Assembly: GCF_900113945.1 (NCBI RefSeq) | Contig: NZ_FORG01000002.1 | Location: forward strand, 248,001 to 312,000 | From: Xenorhabdus mauleonii | Lineage (GTDB): Bacteria; Pseudomonadota; Gammaproteobacteria; Enterobacterales; Enterobacteriaceae | Length of the DNA: 64,000 bases | Direction: 5' to 3' | Part shown: one piece after another, positions 8,840 to 20,442 of the stretch | Layout of the letters: each line of letters begins with the position of its first letter | How positions within the stretch are numbered: the first letter of the stretch is position 1 | Notes under the pieces: model-generated | What the model was told of the DNA's origin: nothing | Database searches by the model: none | What the model saw: only the letters and a program-made list of their open reading frames with translations | Program-made: the position numbers and the translations under genes

Positions 8840-10186
8840 ATGCAAAATAAAACTTTGTTAAAAGAATTAAAATACCTATTTTTATTATCAACACCGATCA
8901 TAATAACTCAGTTAGCTAGAACAGGGATGGGTGCTATTGATGCGCTCATGTCAGGCCATTATTCAACGATTGATTTAGCAGCCGTTGCTCTGGGAGGGAG
9001 TATTTGGTTCCCAATTTTTATATTGGGGCACGGTGTTATTATGATGCTGTCTGCTGATGTGGCAAAATACAGATCCCACAATAATATTGAAGAAATAAAA
9101 GAATGTGTAAATAACTACATATCCGCCTCGTTTCTTCTATCAATTCCGATTATTATTTTTCTATTCGCTGCTGTACAACTTCTATCTTTCATTGGTGTTG
9201 ATGAAGAAGTGGTGAATATTACAAAAGGTTATATTACAGCAATGGCTTTTGGGGTCCCTGGGCTGATGCTATTCAATGTATTTCGTTCATTACTGCAAGG
9301 GTTGGAAGATACAAAAATAGCCATGTATATTTCCTGCCTCGCTTTTGTGGTTAATATACCTGTCAATTATGCTTTCATATTTGGCAAGTTTGGCATGCCT
9401 GAGATGGGCGGTGTGGGCGCTGGAATTGCAACAACCCTGATCAATACGCTTAGCGCCATTGCCCTTATCTTGTATTTTTTATATAAAAAAGAATATAAAC
9501 AGTACCAATTTAAGCTTTCTTTGAAGTTTAATCAGAAATTGAAGCAATTATTTTCAGTGGGTATTCCAAGTGGAATGGCTCTTTTTATTGAAGTGCTTTT
9601 TCTTGATATCATTGCATTTGGTGTCGCTACCCTTGGCCCTGTTTACATCGCTGCAAATAATATCACTATCACTGTGGCATCCTTAATGTTCACTGTGACG
9701 GGTGGGTTTTCTACTGTTACAACAGTAAAGGTTAGTTACCTCAATGCCAAAAGGGATATCCAATCGATATTCCGTTTTAGTGCTATAGCCACTGCAGCGG
9801 CTGCATTTATAGCGTCTGTGTTATGTGTTCTTTTTTATCTATACCCCTACTCTATTATTAGTTTGTATACAAAAGATATTCTGGTGATCAATGCAGCCAT
9901 GAGCATTGTGATTTTTTTATGTTTTTTCCATTTATTTGATGCTTTCCAGTACATGCTATCGGGTATTTTTCGCGGGTTACATGAAACTAAAATAGTATTC
10001 TACGCGCCCATTATAGGTTATTGGATTATCGGTATTCCTTTAGGTTTTATCCTAGGGTTGACAGATATCATCACAGGAAAAATGGGGCTGGTTGGTTTTT
10101 GGTACGGGCTCGTTTTAGGTTTGATTATCAATGCGATAATACTCTCCATAATATTGAAGATGAAATTTAAAAGATTAGCCAAATAA
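8840..10186 (+). CDS. MATE family efflux transporter
   Basis: Predicted 448-residue inner-membrane protein with about twelve hydrophobic segments in two similar halves, as in NorM/DinF-type Na+ or H+ coupled multidrug exporters. The start PIIITQLARTGMGAIDALMSGHYS near residues 19-42 is a typical MATE helix 1, and the second half repeats this pattern near residue 240 (GIPSGMALFIEVLF). An AGGA ribosome site lies before the ATG. It is monocistronic, closed by a bidirectional hairpin. The substrate is unknown. Colibactin uses a MATE exporter (ClbM) to deliver its prodrug, but this gene is about 17 kb from the biosynthetic cluster, so a link is speculative. Confidence 0.9.
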   Translation: MQNKTLLKELKYLFLLSTPIIITQLARTGMGAIDALMSGHYSTIDLAAVALGGSIWFPIFILGHGVIMMLSADVAKYRSHNNIEEIKECVNNYISASFLLSIPIIIFLFAAVQLLSFIGVDEEVVNITKGYITAMAFGVPGLMLFNVFRSLLQGLEDTKIAMYISCLAFVVNIPVNYAFIFGKFGMPEMGGVGAGIATTLINTLSAIALILYFLYKKEYKQYQFKLSLKFNQKLKQLFSVGIPSGMALFIEVLFLDIIAFGVATLGPVYIAANNITITVASLMFTVTGGFSTVTTVKVSYLNAKRDIQSIFRFSAIATAAAAFIASVLCVLFYLYPYSIISLYTKDILVINAAMSIVIFLCFFHLFDAFQYMLSGIFRGLHETKIVFYAPIIGYWIIGIPLGFILGLTDIITGKMGLVGFWYGLVLGLIINAIILSIILKMKFKRLAK

Positions 10187-10195
10187 GTAGTTACC

Positions 10196-10241
10196 AGAGC
10201 CTATTCAGTTTTATTTGCATGGAATAGGCTCTTCATTTTTT
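10196..10241. terminator. Bidirectional terminator between MATE and SDR genes
   Basis: Arms AGAGCCTATTC and GAATAGGCTCT followed by a T-run on the + strand, between convergent genes. Confidence 0.85.
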
Positions 10242-10268
10242 TGTGGTTACTGCCTGCGTGTGTTGTAC

Positions 10269-11021
10269 TTATTGTGCCGTATAACCACCATCAATCGCGT
10301 AATAAGCCCCTGTTGTAAATGAACTTTCATCCGATAATAAAAATGCCACGGTTTTAGCTATTTCTGCTCTGGTTGCCATCCGCTTCATAGGGTGGGTATT
10401 TGCCATCCATTCTCTGACTTCCGCAGGTAAAGTTTGTATATGCGGCGTATCGACATAACCCGGCCCAACTGCGTTGATGCGGATACCTTTATCAGCAAAC
10501 TCCAAGGCAGCTGAGCGCGTTAAACCAAGTACACCATGTTTAACTGCCGTGTAAGGGGCAATGCCGGGAATTCCCACTATGCCATTGGATGATGAAAGGT
10601 TAACAATTGCCCCTCCTCCGCTTCGAAGAATGGCTGGTATCCCATACTTCAAACCGAAAAATGTGCCGCTGAGATCGGTGTTAATCACATCGTTCCAGTC
10701 ATCGATGGAGTAATCACAAATATTGACGTTATGCGGCCCGGTAATACCGGCATTATTGACCAATAAATGTAATCCACCGAACGTTTCTACCGTACTGTCA
10801 ACTAATGCCTTGACTGAAAGGTGATCCCTGACATCTGATTCCATTGGGATGACATGCTGCCCTGTCGGATCCATCCGGCGAGCCGTTTGTTCCACACTGG
10901 TAAACTGGCGGCCCGTAATAATGACCGTAGCTCCCCGCTGATATAATTCTTCTGCAATCCCCTCGCCAATTCCCGTTGTGGCTCCTGTAACAACCGCAAT
11001 TTTTCCATCAAAATAATTCAT
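10269..11021 (-). CDS. SDR family NAD(P)-dependent oxidoreductase
   Basis: Predicted 250-residue classical short-chain dehydrogenase. The cofactor motif TGATTGIG is at residues 13-20, NNAG near 87-90, a catalytic Ser in NLSSSNG near 140 and the YTAVK Tyr/Lys pair near 155-159. The C-terminal GAYYAIDGGYTAQ closes the fold as in FabG-like enzymes. The acid in the first beta-alpha unit is not obvious, and the sequence does not reveal the substrate. It is convergent with the MATE gene and monocistronic. Confidence 0.88.
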   Translation of the reverse strand: MNYFDGKIAVVTGATTGIGEGIAEELYQRGATVIITGRQFTSVEQTARRMDPTGQHVIPMESDVRDHLSVKALVDSTVETFGGLHLLVNNAGITGPHNVNICDYSIDDWNDVINTDLSGTFFGLKYGIPAILRSGGGAIVNLSSSNGIVGIPGIAPYTAVKHGVLGLTRSAALEFADKGIRINAVGPGYVDTPHIQTLPAEVREWMANTHPMKRMATRAEIAKTVAFLLSDESSFTTGAYYAIDGGYTAQ

Positions 11022-11154
11022 TGTGCCCCTCCGTATCTACCGTGCTTTATCCATTCAACGTTTAGCGTCCAATTAATTACTTTAAATATTAGTGCAATAT
11101 GCATTATGAATAGTGACGAAGAAATGAAATTTCAGGAAAAATTTCGGGCAAAAT

Positions 11155-11376
11155 TTATGTATTGGCGTTTTTTAACGGTTTTACTAACGATTCCAGTCCC
11201 TCAATTTTGATAGCCAGCGTCATTTCCATTAGTGCCCCCAGTTTGCCCTGCGGAAATTCCCCTTTTCTGGCAAACCAAAGTAAATATTCTTCCGGCAAAT
11301 CAATTAGCATACGCCCTTTATATTTGCCAAATGGCATGGCTGTATTGGCGATTTCCAGCAAGTTTTCTTTATTCAT
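11155..11376 (-). CDS. ypeB: DUF3820 (YpeB-like) small protein
   Basis: Predicted 73-residue protein of the DUF3820 family: MPFGKYKGRMLIDLPEEYLLWFARKGEFPQGKLG is the family core, given here as positions of about residues 14-47. I start it at the internal ATG (MNKENLLEI) because the upstream ATG at 11400 adds eight residues absent from the usual length of about 72. In E. coli ypeB also sits beside ligA; here nupC separates them. The function is unknown. Confidence 0.75.
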   Translation of the reverse strand: MNKENLLEIANTAMPFGKYKGRMLIDLPEEYLLWFARKGEFPQGKLGALMEMTLAIKIEGLESLVKPLKNANT

Positions 11377-11435
11377 TGTACTAGCCTCTCTAGTCTGCAA
11401 TACAGGTTACTTTCATATAAAAAATATTTTCACAT

Positions 11436-11467
11436 AAAAAAAGTGGCATCCGCAAAGACACCACTTT
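11436..11467 (-). terminator. nupC terminator
   Basis: On the minus strand, the stem AAGTGG.GTC / GAT.CCACTT with a short loop is followed by seven T. Confidence 0.8.
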
Positions 11468-11500
11468 CTTTCATTCTAACCGTACATTACGGAGTAGAAA

Positions 11501-12691
11501 TTAAATGCTCATTATCAGCCCTGTAATTGCAGCAGACAAGAAGCTGACCAAAGTAGAACCAAACAGTAACTTCAGACCAAAACGTGCAACCGTATTGCCC
11601 TGCTTTTCGTTCAATCCTTTAATGGCGCCTGCAACAATACCGATGGAGGAGAAGTTGGCAAAAGAGACCAAAAATACGGACAAAATGCCTTTCGAACGTT
11701 CGCTCAGTTGACCCGCAATTTCTTGCAAGCTTTGCATCGCCACAAATTCGTTGGAAACTAGTTTGGTCGCCATGATACTGCCCACTTTCAGCGCTTCATC
11801 ACTTGGAATACCGATGAGCCACGCCAGCGGATAAAATACATATCCCAGGCATTCTTGGAAAGTAATACCAAATACTAAGTGAAATATGGCATTGATACCC
11901 GCAATCAAGGCGATAAAACCAATCAGCATCGCAGAGACAATCAAGGCGACCTTGAAACCAGCCAGAATATATTCACCCAGCATTTCAAAGAAACTTTGTC
12001 CCTCGTGAAGATTGCTCATCTGGATTTCTTCTTCACTCTCAACTGAATAAGGATTGATGAGCGACAGAACAATAAAGGTACTGAACATATTGAGAATCAA
12101 TGCCGCAACGACATATTTCGCATCCAGCATCGTCATATAAGCGCCCACGATAGACATGGAAACCGTAGACATCGCCGTCGCAGCCATTGTATACATCCGG
12201 CGCTCAGACATTTTGCCCAGCACATCTTTATAAGCAATAAAGTTTTCTGATTGTCCCAGAATCAATGAGCTGACTGCATTAAACGATTCCAGTTTGCCCA
12301 TCCCATTCACTTTAGACAGCACAGTCCCTATCGCTCGGATGATAATCGGCAGTACTTTGATATGCTGCAAAATACCAATCAGGGCAGAGATAAAAATGAT
12401 GGGGCACAATACATTCAGGAAGAAAAACGCCAGATTCGCTTCCATCATGCCACCAAACACAAAGCTGGTGCCTTTCGCTGCATAAGACAATAAATGGACG
12501 AATAGATTGTCAAATGCCTTAACAATCCCCAGACCCGCATTAGAATTCAGGAAGAACCATGCCAGTAACAGTTCAATGACAAGCAACTGAATAATATAGC
12601 GAATCTGAATACCTTTTCGGTTATTGCTCGCAAAAACAGCTAAGCCCCCTATAACAGCTAATGCGAGAAAAAAATGAAAAATATGAGACAT
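11501..12691 (-). CDS. nupC: NupC-type nucleoside transporter
   Basis: Predicted 396-residue concentrative nucleoside transporter (CNT family), an inner-membrane H+ or Na+ symporter for nucleosides. It begins with a hydrophobic helix, has the gating-region sequence [24 protein letters not shown] near residues 155-178, a substrate-site stretch [22 protein letters not shown] near 295-316, and a final helix. I start at the ATG before SHIFHFF because a GGAG site lies about 9 bases upstream and the protein then begins like E. coli NupC (400 residues). The upstream ATG at 12721 adds ten unlikely residues. It carries its own terminator and a CRP-like site upstream. Confidence 0.92.
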   Translation of the reverse strand: MSHIFHFFLALAVIGGLAVFASNNRKGIQIRYIIQLLVIELLLAWFFLNSNAGLGIVKAFDNLFVHLLSYAAKGTSFVFGGMMEANLAFFFLNVLCPIIFISALIGILQHIKVLPIIIRAIGTVLSKVNGMGKLESFNAVSSLILGQSENFIAYKDVLGKMSERRMYTMAATAMSTVSMSIVGAYMTMLDAKYVVAALILNMFSTFIVLSLINPYSVESEEEIQMSNLHEGQSFFEMLGEYILAGFKVALIVSAMLIGFIALIAGINAIFHLVFGITFQECLGYVFYPLAWLIGIPSDEALKVGSIMATKLVSNEFVAMQSLQEIAGQLSERSKGILSVFLVSFANFSSIGIVAGAIKGLNEKQGNTVARFGLKLLFGSTLVSFLSAAITGLIMSI

Positions 12692-12757
12692 AAAAAGAAC
12701 TCCAAATGTGACGCCGCGCAAATTTATAACTGTATTTTATGTAACGCGAAGCAATAA

Positions 12758-12777
12758 ATTTTGATTATTATCACATT
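12758..12777 (-). promoter_or_regulatory. CRP-like site upstream of nupC
   Basis: TTTGA-N6-TCACA matches the CRP palindrome TGTGA-N6-TCACA in 9 of 10 core positions. It lies about 65-85 bases before the nupC start. nupC is CRP-controlled in E. coli, so this is plausible but unproved. Confidence 0.5.
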
Positions 12778-12836
12778 AAAATACTATTTAAGCGGCTATA
12801 AATTTCTATTTAGCCAACCCGATCACATTTTCTCCC

Positions 12837-12854
12837 TTCACATGATTAATGTGA
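12837..12854. repeat. Perfect palindrome between nupC and ligA
   Basis: TTCACAT and ATGTGAA around five bases lie about 40 bases after the ligA stop and about 145 bases before nupC. It may be a protein-binding site or part of a terminator. Confidence 0.6.
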
Positions 12855-12894
12855 AACAAATTGACTCAGTGAACAGATTGGCTAAACAAAGAAA

Positions 12895-14934
<2,040 letters not shown>

Positions 14935-14942
14935 TCACCAGA

Positions 14943-14970
14943 GATGAAAAAACCCCCGACTGGCGGGGGC
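14943..14970 (-). terminator. zipA terminator
   Basis: On the minus strand, GCCCCCGCCAGTCGGGGG is followed by six T. It lies in the 62-base gap between zipA and ligA. Confidence 0.92.
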
Positions 14971-14990
14971 TTAAAACTTAAAAGAAGGAT

Positions 14991-15965
14991 TTATTCACTG
15001 ATGTTGAGCGTATTGCGGATACGCGCTTTGTAGAGTTCGATCATCTGAGGTGTAAGCATCTTGCGGTCACCATCCAGAACTACTCCCCCCACATCAGCAG
15101 CGATGCGCTGTGCTGCCTGCAACATCAATTTAAAATTCTGATTGGAATCGCCGTATGAAGGCACAAGCATAAACATGGAAATACCGGGTGTGGTGAAACC
15201 GGTCATTTGCTCCGGATCGAACGAACCGGGTTTTACCATGTTAGCCAAACTGAACAATACAGCACCACTACCTGACGGATGAAGGTGACGATGGAAGATA
15301 TTCATGTCGCCAAACCGGAAACCCGCCTGCAAAATACTTTGCAGCAATACTTCACCATCAAGCTCTTGACCATGATGGGCAGCAACATGCAATACCAGCA
15401 CCGTTTCTTTTGGCGCTTTTTCAGCCTCAACCGGCGTTTCTGCCTCCACTGCATTTGGCTGCTTTCCAGCCATCAAATCATCAGCGGAGTGCTCCCTGAG
15501 CGATTTATCGTCAACATCCCCAGCAACTGGTGCGCCTTTCGATTCAACTTGCTCAACAGGATCAAATAACCCAAGTTGCGGTTCATCCTGCTGCTCATCA
15601 ACAACATTAACTTTCGCCTTTGCTGCTGATTCATCAGGTTGACTTCTTGCAAGTAAAGGATCAGAACCCTCATCAGGTTCAGTCACTGGTGATTCAGATG
15701 CACGACGTTCGATAACGGGCTCTGCACGATGTTCAGTATGCGGCTTGCCCGATCTCTGCACATGTGATTTTGGCTCATTATCAAACAGTTCATCGCCATC
15801 ACTATTTTCCAGCTCTTCCTGACGCTCCTGTTTATGACGTTTAACTGGGCGATCACGAAAGAGTGATGAACGCTCTTTACGGCTGGTCCACAACCCATGT
15901 AATAGCAAAGCTATTATGGCTATCGCACCAACAACGATTAATATCAGACGCAAATCCTGCATCAT
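14991..15965 (-). CDS. zipA: Cell division protein ZipA
   Basis: Predicted 324-residue divisome protein that tethers FtsZ to the inner membrane. It starts with a single transmembrane anchor (residues about 5-25, [20 protein letters not shown]), then a basic stretch and a long acidic, proline- and glutamine-containing linker (about 30-185), and ends with the FtsZ-binding domain from about residue 190 ([12 protein letters not shown] ... [15 protein letters not shown]). The linker is low in complexity and variable, as is usual. Length resembles E. coli (328). It is divergent from cysZ and next to ligA, as in E. coli. Confidence 0.96.
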   Translation of the reverse strand: MMQDLRLILIVVGAIAIIALLLHGLWTSRKERSSLFRDRPVKRHKQERQEELENSDGDELFDNEPKSHVQRSGKPHTEHRAEPVIERRASESPVTEPDEGSDPLLARSQPDESAAKAKVNVVDEQQDEPQLGLFDPVEQVESKGAPVAGDVDDKSLREHSADDLMAGKQPNAVEAETPVEAEKAPKETVLVLHVAAHHGQELDGEVLLQSILQAGFRFGDMNIFHRHLHPSGSGAVLFSLANMVKPGSFDPEQMTGFTTPGISMFMLVPSYGDSNQNFKLMLQAAQRIAADVGGVVLDGDRKMLTPQMIELYKARIRNTLNISE

Positions 15966-16185
15966 TGCTATCTCTGTTGTTTAAATTAATTGCCACTACG
16001 GCGGAATATTCTTTAGATAAGAGTATTTGCCAAATAAGACAAGTGCAAGTCTCTAAATACTTTTCTTACCATAAAGAGATAATCAAACTGTTTTTTCGGA
16101 TGTTTTTTACACACAAAACTACTGGTCAGTAGAAAATCCTGCCTATATCATACCGTCTCAAACATATAGGAGAGAATAAGAAAAT

Positions 16186-16962
16186 ATGACGAATTCGACA
16201 AAATCGCCAAAACATTTGGGAGGATTTCATTATATTGCGCAAGGATGGCAGCTTATAACCCGTCCTGGCATTAAGAGATTCGTTTTATTACCCTTGCTGG
16301 CTAATATGTTATTGCTGGGTGGCTCATTCTGGTGGCTATATCAGAAATTGGATGGCTGGATACAATGGACCCTCGATAAAATACCAGACTGGATGCAATG
16401 GCTAAGTTATTTAATCTGGCCACTGGCCGTTATTTCTATTTTGCTGATTTTCACCTATTTTTTCAGCACACTGGCCAATTTTATCGCTGCCCCTTTCAAT
16501 GGATTGCTGGCAGAGAAGCTGGAAGCCAGTCTGACAGGCATTCCGGCTCCAGATACCGGCGTCATGGATTTACTTAAAGACACTCCCCGTATTTTAAAAC
16601 GTGAAGTGGTGAAAATTATTTATTATATTCCCCGCGCGATTGTCCTATTGTTGCTTTACTTTATTCCCGGTATTGGGCAAACCGTCGCACCGATACTTTG
16701 GTTTATTTTCAGCGCATGGATGCTGGCTATCCAATATTGTGATTATCCATTTGATAATCACAAGGTTAGTTTTGCCACCATGCGTACCACTCTAAGACAA
16801 GATAAAATTGATAATCTCCAGTTTGGGGCTGTTGTGAGCGTATTAACGATGATCCCTATCGTGAATTTGTTCATTATGCCCGTAGCTGTCTGTGGCGCTA
16901 CTGCAATGTGGGTTGATCGCTACCGCGCCCAGCATGCCTTAACTCACAGAAGCCCTAACTAA
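16186..16962 (+). CDS. cysZ: Sulfate transporter CysZ
   Basis: Predicted 258-residue inner-membrane protein that brings sulfate into the cell for cysteine synthesis. It has several hydrophobic segments, beginning [17 protein letters not shown] near residues 30-46. The conserved [15 protein letters not shown] stretch near 103-117 and the [10 protein letters not shown] motif near 185-194 mark the CysZ family. An AGGAGAG ribosome site precedes the ATG. Length fits E. coli CysZ (253). In E. coli cysK follows directly; here an Rpn-type gene lies between them. Confidence 0.95.
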   Translation: MTNSTKSPKHLGGFHYIAQGWQLITRPGIKRFVLLPLLANMLLLGGSFWWLYQKLDGWIQWTLDKIPDWMQWLSYLIWPLAVISILLIFTYFFSTLANFIAAPFNGLLAEKLEASLTGIPAPDTGVMDLLKDTPRILKREVVKIIYYIPRAIVLLLLYFIPGIGQTVAPILWFIFSAWMLAIQYCDYPFDNHKVSFATMRTTLRQDKIDNLQFGAVVSVLTMIPIVNLFIMPVAVCGATAMWVDRYRAQHALTHRSPN

Positions 16963-17565
16963 AATTTCTAATCTTCTTAATACTGAATTTATCAAATAGC
17001 CCCCTGACAAATAACAAAAATGTCAGGGGATAAATTCCAACTTAAAAATAATACGGAACAATAGACATTGGGGTTGACTGATTTCATTGTAAATTATGCT
17101 TATTCTGTCCTCATTTTATGGGCCTGATTTATTGACCAATACCAAAATTCCTGCATGGCTCATACCTTGCCTGTGTTTCCATCCTTAGCATATTAATTGG
17201 TTTCCTTTTCTGAAATCGCGCCTTGGCGCAAGGCGATATTTTCGCTATCGAATAATTTCAGCTACTGCAACCTTTTGCACCCTTACGCTGACTGTAGAGC
17301 TACTTGGCGAATCTGTAAGCCCGATGATGATTGCAGTAATTATCGAAATTATTCTTTGTGCTGCCGACTCAAAGAAATTTGCGAAGAAATGTTTAATTAA
17401 ATGATTTAATTAATGATGTCAGTTTCTCTATCGAACGGATTTATTGGTCAGCGCTGGGATTGGGTCATCGGATAATATGTTGTATTTTGATGGTTGGTTT
17501 TCTAGACAGATAAGAGTGTTAATCATCAAAGATGATTAACAACTTATTAAAAAGAGGGACTGATT
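16963..17565. other. 603-base interval without a supported gene
   Basis: It contains an inverted repeat at 17001-17029 (CCCCTGACA/TGTCAGGGG) that may terminate cysZ. Around 17200-17400 two frames carry a short hydrophobic stretch (ATFCTLTLTVELLGES...), which could be the remnant of a decayed membrane-protein gene, but I cannot name it. At 17518-17540 a perfect 10-base-pair hairpin (GTTAATCATC/GATGATTAAC) lies 25 bases before the GTG start of the Rpn gene and may affect its expression. Confidence 0.5.
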
Positions 17566-18456
17566 GTGGCAAAGAAAGGAAAAAAGCTTCACCATGATGC
17601 ATTATTCAAACATTTTTTAACACATCCAGAAACAGCGAAGGAATTTTTATCTCTTTATCTGCCTGAAGAAATTCGGTCATTGTGTGATTTAACCACACTG
17701 AAACTGGAGCCCAGTAGCTTTGTAGACAGACAGTTACGCCAGTTGCACAGTGATGTCCTGTACTCTGTTGATACAGAACAAGGGGATGGTTATATTTATT
17801 GCCTTATTGAACATCAATCCACTCCCGACCCATTAATGGCTTGGCGGTTGATGTATTATTCTATGTCAGCCATGGCTGCGCACCTTAAAAAAGGGCATAC
17901 TGAACTTCCTTTGGTAGTACCTTTGCTGTTTTATCATGGTGAGGTGAAACCTTACCCTTATTCAAATCGATGGCTGGATTGTTTTACGTTCTCTGAACAA
18001 GCCTCTCTTGTGTACAATCAGCCGCTTCCGCTGGTGGACATAAGTGCGCTCAGCGACGAAGAGATCTTGACGCACAAGAGCATTGCCTTGATGGAGCTAG
18101 TACAAAAACATATCCGCTGCCGGGATATGTTGGAATGGGTTCCCCAATTGGTGGCGCTTTTGAATGCTGGTTATAATACAATCGAACAGCGCAATATTGT
18201 GTTAAGCTATATTTTATCGAATGGGCATACGCTGGATCTCTCCCAATTTGTCCATCAACTCATTGAGCAATCTCCGGAGCATGAAACAATGTTGATGACT
18301 ATTGCCGAACAGCTTGAACAAAAAGGGCGTGAAGAAGGCCGAAAAGAAGCTAATCTGGAAACGGCTCGCGCATTATTGAGAAATGGTGTTAGCTTGGACA
18401 TCATTATCACCAGTACCGGACTGAGCCGGGATCAAATTGAAACGTTAACGCATTGA
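17566..18456 (+). CDS. Rpn family recombination-promoting nuclease/putative transposase
   Basis: Predicted 296-residue YhgA/Rpn family protein. The N-terminal part (HHDALFKHFLTHPETAKEFL, near residues 8-27) and the core GYIYCLIEHQSTPDPLMAWRLMYY near 83-106 hold the PD-(D/E)XK-type nuclease motif (D...E-x-Q). The C-terminus has the usual charged stretch KGREEGRKEANLETARALL near 260-278 and a short helix-turn-helix-like end. E. coli RpnA-type proteins cut DNA and promote RecA-independent recombination. GTG start with AGAGGGA before it. It sits between cysZ and cysK, which are adjacent in E. coli, so it is an insertion. No terminal inverted repeats are evident, consistent with Rpn genes. Confidence 0.88.
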   Translation: MAKKGKKLHHDALFKHFLTHPETAKEFLSLYLPEEIRSLCDLTTLKLEPSSFVDRQLRQLHSDVLYSVDTEQGDGYIYCLIEHQSTPDPLMAWRLMYYSMSAMAAHLKKGHTELPLVVPLLFYHGEVKPYPYSNRWLDCFTFSEQASLVYNQPLPLVDISALSDEEILTHKSIALMELVQKHIRCRDMLEWVPQLVALLNAGYNTIEQRNIVLSYILSNGHTLDLSQFVHQLIEQSPEHETMLMTIAEQLEQKGREEGRKEANLETARALLRNGVSLDIIITSTGLSRDQIETLTH

Positions 18457-18476
18457 TTCCCCCCTCTCCCCAATGA

Positions 18477-18507
18477 AAATGCCGATCTAGAGTATCGGCA
18501 TTTTTAT
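18477..18507 (+). terminator. Terminator of the Rpn gene
   Basis: AAAATGCCGAT ... ATCGGCATTTTT hairpin 20 bases after the stop codon. Confidence 0.88.
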
Positions 18508-18660
18508 CCTCACACTCTCATCATAAATAATCTAAAGAATATAAAACGATCATCAAATATTCTTTTATATAATAAGAATAGATTGAAACCTTATTTCCAT
18601 AAATAAGATGTTAGCGTATGGTTAAACAGTATTTAACGGTATTTTAGGGGCAATCGAACA

Positions 18661-19605
18661 ATGAGCAAAATTTATGAAGATAATTCGTTAACTATTGGCC
18701 ACACCCCGCTGGTACGCCTGAAACATTTCTCCGATGGCCACATTCTGGCAAAGGTAGAATCCCGTAATCCCAGTTTCAGTGTAAAATGCCGCATTGGCGC
18801 CAACATGATTTGGGATGCAGAAAAACGCGGTATTTTGTCTAAAGATAAAGAATTAATTGAGCCAACCAGTGGCAATACTGGTATCGCACTTGCCTACGTT
18901 GCAGCCGCCCGTGGTTATAAACTGACATTGACCATGCCAGAAACCATGAGCCTTGAACGTCGCAAGCTATTGAAAGCGTTGGGCGCTAATTTGATACTGA
19001 CTGAAGGCGCAAAAGGCATGAAAGGTGCCATTGATAAAGCCAACGAAATTCATGACAGCGATCCCGGCCGTTATGTACTTCTACAACAATTCAGCAATCC
19101 AGCAAACCCAGAAATCCACGAAAAAACGACCGGCCCTGAAATTTGGGAAGATACTGACGGAAACGTAGATGTTTTTGTTGCTGGTGTCGGAACCGGCGGG
19201 ACTATTACGGGTGTTGCCCGCTACCTGAAAAACACACGCGGCAAGCAAGTCACAATCGTTGCGGTAGAACCAGAAGATTCACCTGTTATCAGTCAAACAT
19301 TGGCAGGGGAAGAACTTAAACCAGGCCCGCACAAAATTCAGGGAATTGGTGCAGGTTTCATTCCTGATAACTTAGATTTAACATTAGTTGACCGCGTATT
19401 TAAGATCAGTAATGAAGAAGCGATTAAAACAGCACGCGAAGTTACTGAAAAAGAAGGCATTCTTTCGGGCATTTCTTCCGGTGCAGCCGTGGCCGCAGCC
19501 GTCAAATTATCGCAGGAAGATGAATACAAAGGTAAAAATATCGTCGTTATTTTGCCTTCCTCCGCTGAACGTTATCTCAGTACGGCGCTATTTTCCGATT
19601 TATGA
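18661..19605 (+). CDS. cysK: Cysteine synthase A
   Basis: Predicted 314-residue PLP enzyme that makes cysteine from O-acetylserine and sulfide. The PLP lysine is in [11 protein letters not shown] (residue 42), the substrate loop [13 protein letters not shown] near 68-80 and the phosphate-binding GVGTGGT near 177-183. The C-terminus ends at STALFSDL, about nine residues shorter than E. coli CysK (323), which continues FTEKELQQ. The catalytic part is complete. An AGGGG ribosome site lies before the ATG. A terminator hairpin follows, so it is separate from ptsHI-crr. Confidence 0.95.
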   Translation: MSKIYEDNSLTIGHTPLVRLKHFSDGHILAKVESRNPSFSVKCRIGANMIWDAEKRGILSKDKELIEPTSGNTGIALAYVAAARGYKLTLTMPETMSLERRKLLKALGANLILTEGAKGMKGAIDKANEIHDSDPGRYVLLQQFSNPANPEIHEKTTGPEIWEDTDGNVDVFVAGVGTGGTITGVARYLKNTRGKQVTIVAVEPEDSPVISQTLAGEELKPGPHKIQGIGAGFIPDNLDLTLVDRVFKISNEEAIKTAREVTEKEGILSGISSGAAVAAAVKLSQEDEYKGKNIVVILPSSAERYLSTALFSDL

Positions 19606-20056
19606 TGTGATTAAAAATCACGCTAAGTGATGTTTCATTATGATGCCAAAAAAGCGCCTTAGGGGTGCTTTTTTGTGCATCAGATCAAAGTTTAAAACTT
19701 TCTTAGATGATTTATTCAAGTAGCTTTAGTATTTAACCAGTAATTATTTTGATGCACGAAATTAATCTCCACGCTGGAGCCTGAAAGGCTATTTAACTCA
19801 GCCATTACTCAGATAGTGTGTATTAACACCTAATCAACAATTGAATGCATCAAGTTTGTTAATTTTTTGATAACGATTAATATACCCGCCGATAAACTTC
19901 AAGTGGTGATCTCAACGGAACAACGGCTTGAGTTTGACAGGGTATATCCTTTGTTCATTATCAATTTAACGATTGTACAAGCTAAAGCGAATTCAACTAC
20001 ACTGACTAGGATTCTCTTGGCTTCTCAACGATTATTTAAGTTATTGAGGAAATACT
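19606..20056. other. Interval between cysK and ptsH
   Basis: Contains the cysK terminator, then about 380 bases of AT-rich DNA that must include the ptsH promoter(s). A short open frame at 19867 overlaps ptsH in another frame and has no ribosome site; I do not accept it as a gene. Confidence 0.6.
19648..19674 (+). terminator. cysK terminator
   Basis: AAAAAAGCGCC TTAG GGTGCTTTTTT-type stem loop, flanked by A and T runs and active in either direction. Confidence 0.85.
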
Positions 20057-20314
20057 ATGTTCCAGCAAGAAGTTACTATTACTGCACCAAATGGTCTTCA
20101 TACTCGCCCTGCTGCACAATTCGTCAAAGAAGCAAAAGGTTTCTCTTCTGACATTACCCTGACTTCTGGAGGCAAATCTGCCAGTGCAAAAAGTCTGTTT
20201 AAGCTGCAAACGCTGGGGCTAACTCAAGGTACAGTTGTCACTATTGCTGCTGAAGGCGAAGATGAGCAACAAGCTGTTGAACATTTAATTAAACTGATGG
20301 GTGAGTTGGAATAA
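20057..20314 (+). CDS. ptsH: Phosphocarrier protein HPr
   Basis: Predicted 85-residue soluble PTS carrier. It takes phosphate from enzyme I on the active histidine at position 15 ([11 protein letters not shown]) and passes it to sugar-specific EIIA proteins. The conserved [15 protein letters not shown] stretch near 43-57 includes the serine 46 region. Length equals E. coli HPr. First gene of ptsH-ptsI-crr, preceded by a GAGGAAA ribosome site. Confidence 0.98.
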   Translation: MFQQEVTITAPNGLHTRPAAQFVKEAKGFSSDITLTSGGKSASAKSLFKLQTLGLTQGTVVTIAAEGEDEQQAVEHLIKLMGELE

Positions 20315-20442
20315 TTACCTGTTTAATAAAGCCAACTTGTTTCATGCAGTCCATCCCCGGGGCAATAACATCCGGGGATAAGTAGAGCCTCCCCCTTCGA
20401 AGGCGCAATGAAAAGTAATCACCCGCAGTAAGGTCACAGAGT

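Noticed and set aside
8840-10186. MATE transporter as exporter of the cluster's prodrug
   Set aside because: ClbM in colibactin is a MATE protein, but this gene is far from the cluster, on the other side of core genes, with its own terminator. No support beyond family.
17197-17400. 67-residue open frame before the Rpn gene
   Set aside because: No ribosome site and an odd amino-acid composition. The overlapping frame shows a hydrophobic stretch instead; at best a remnant, so listed only within the interval entry.
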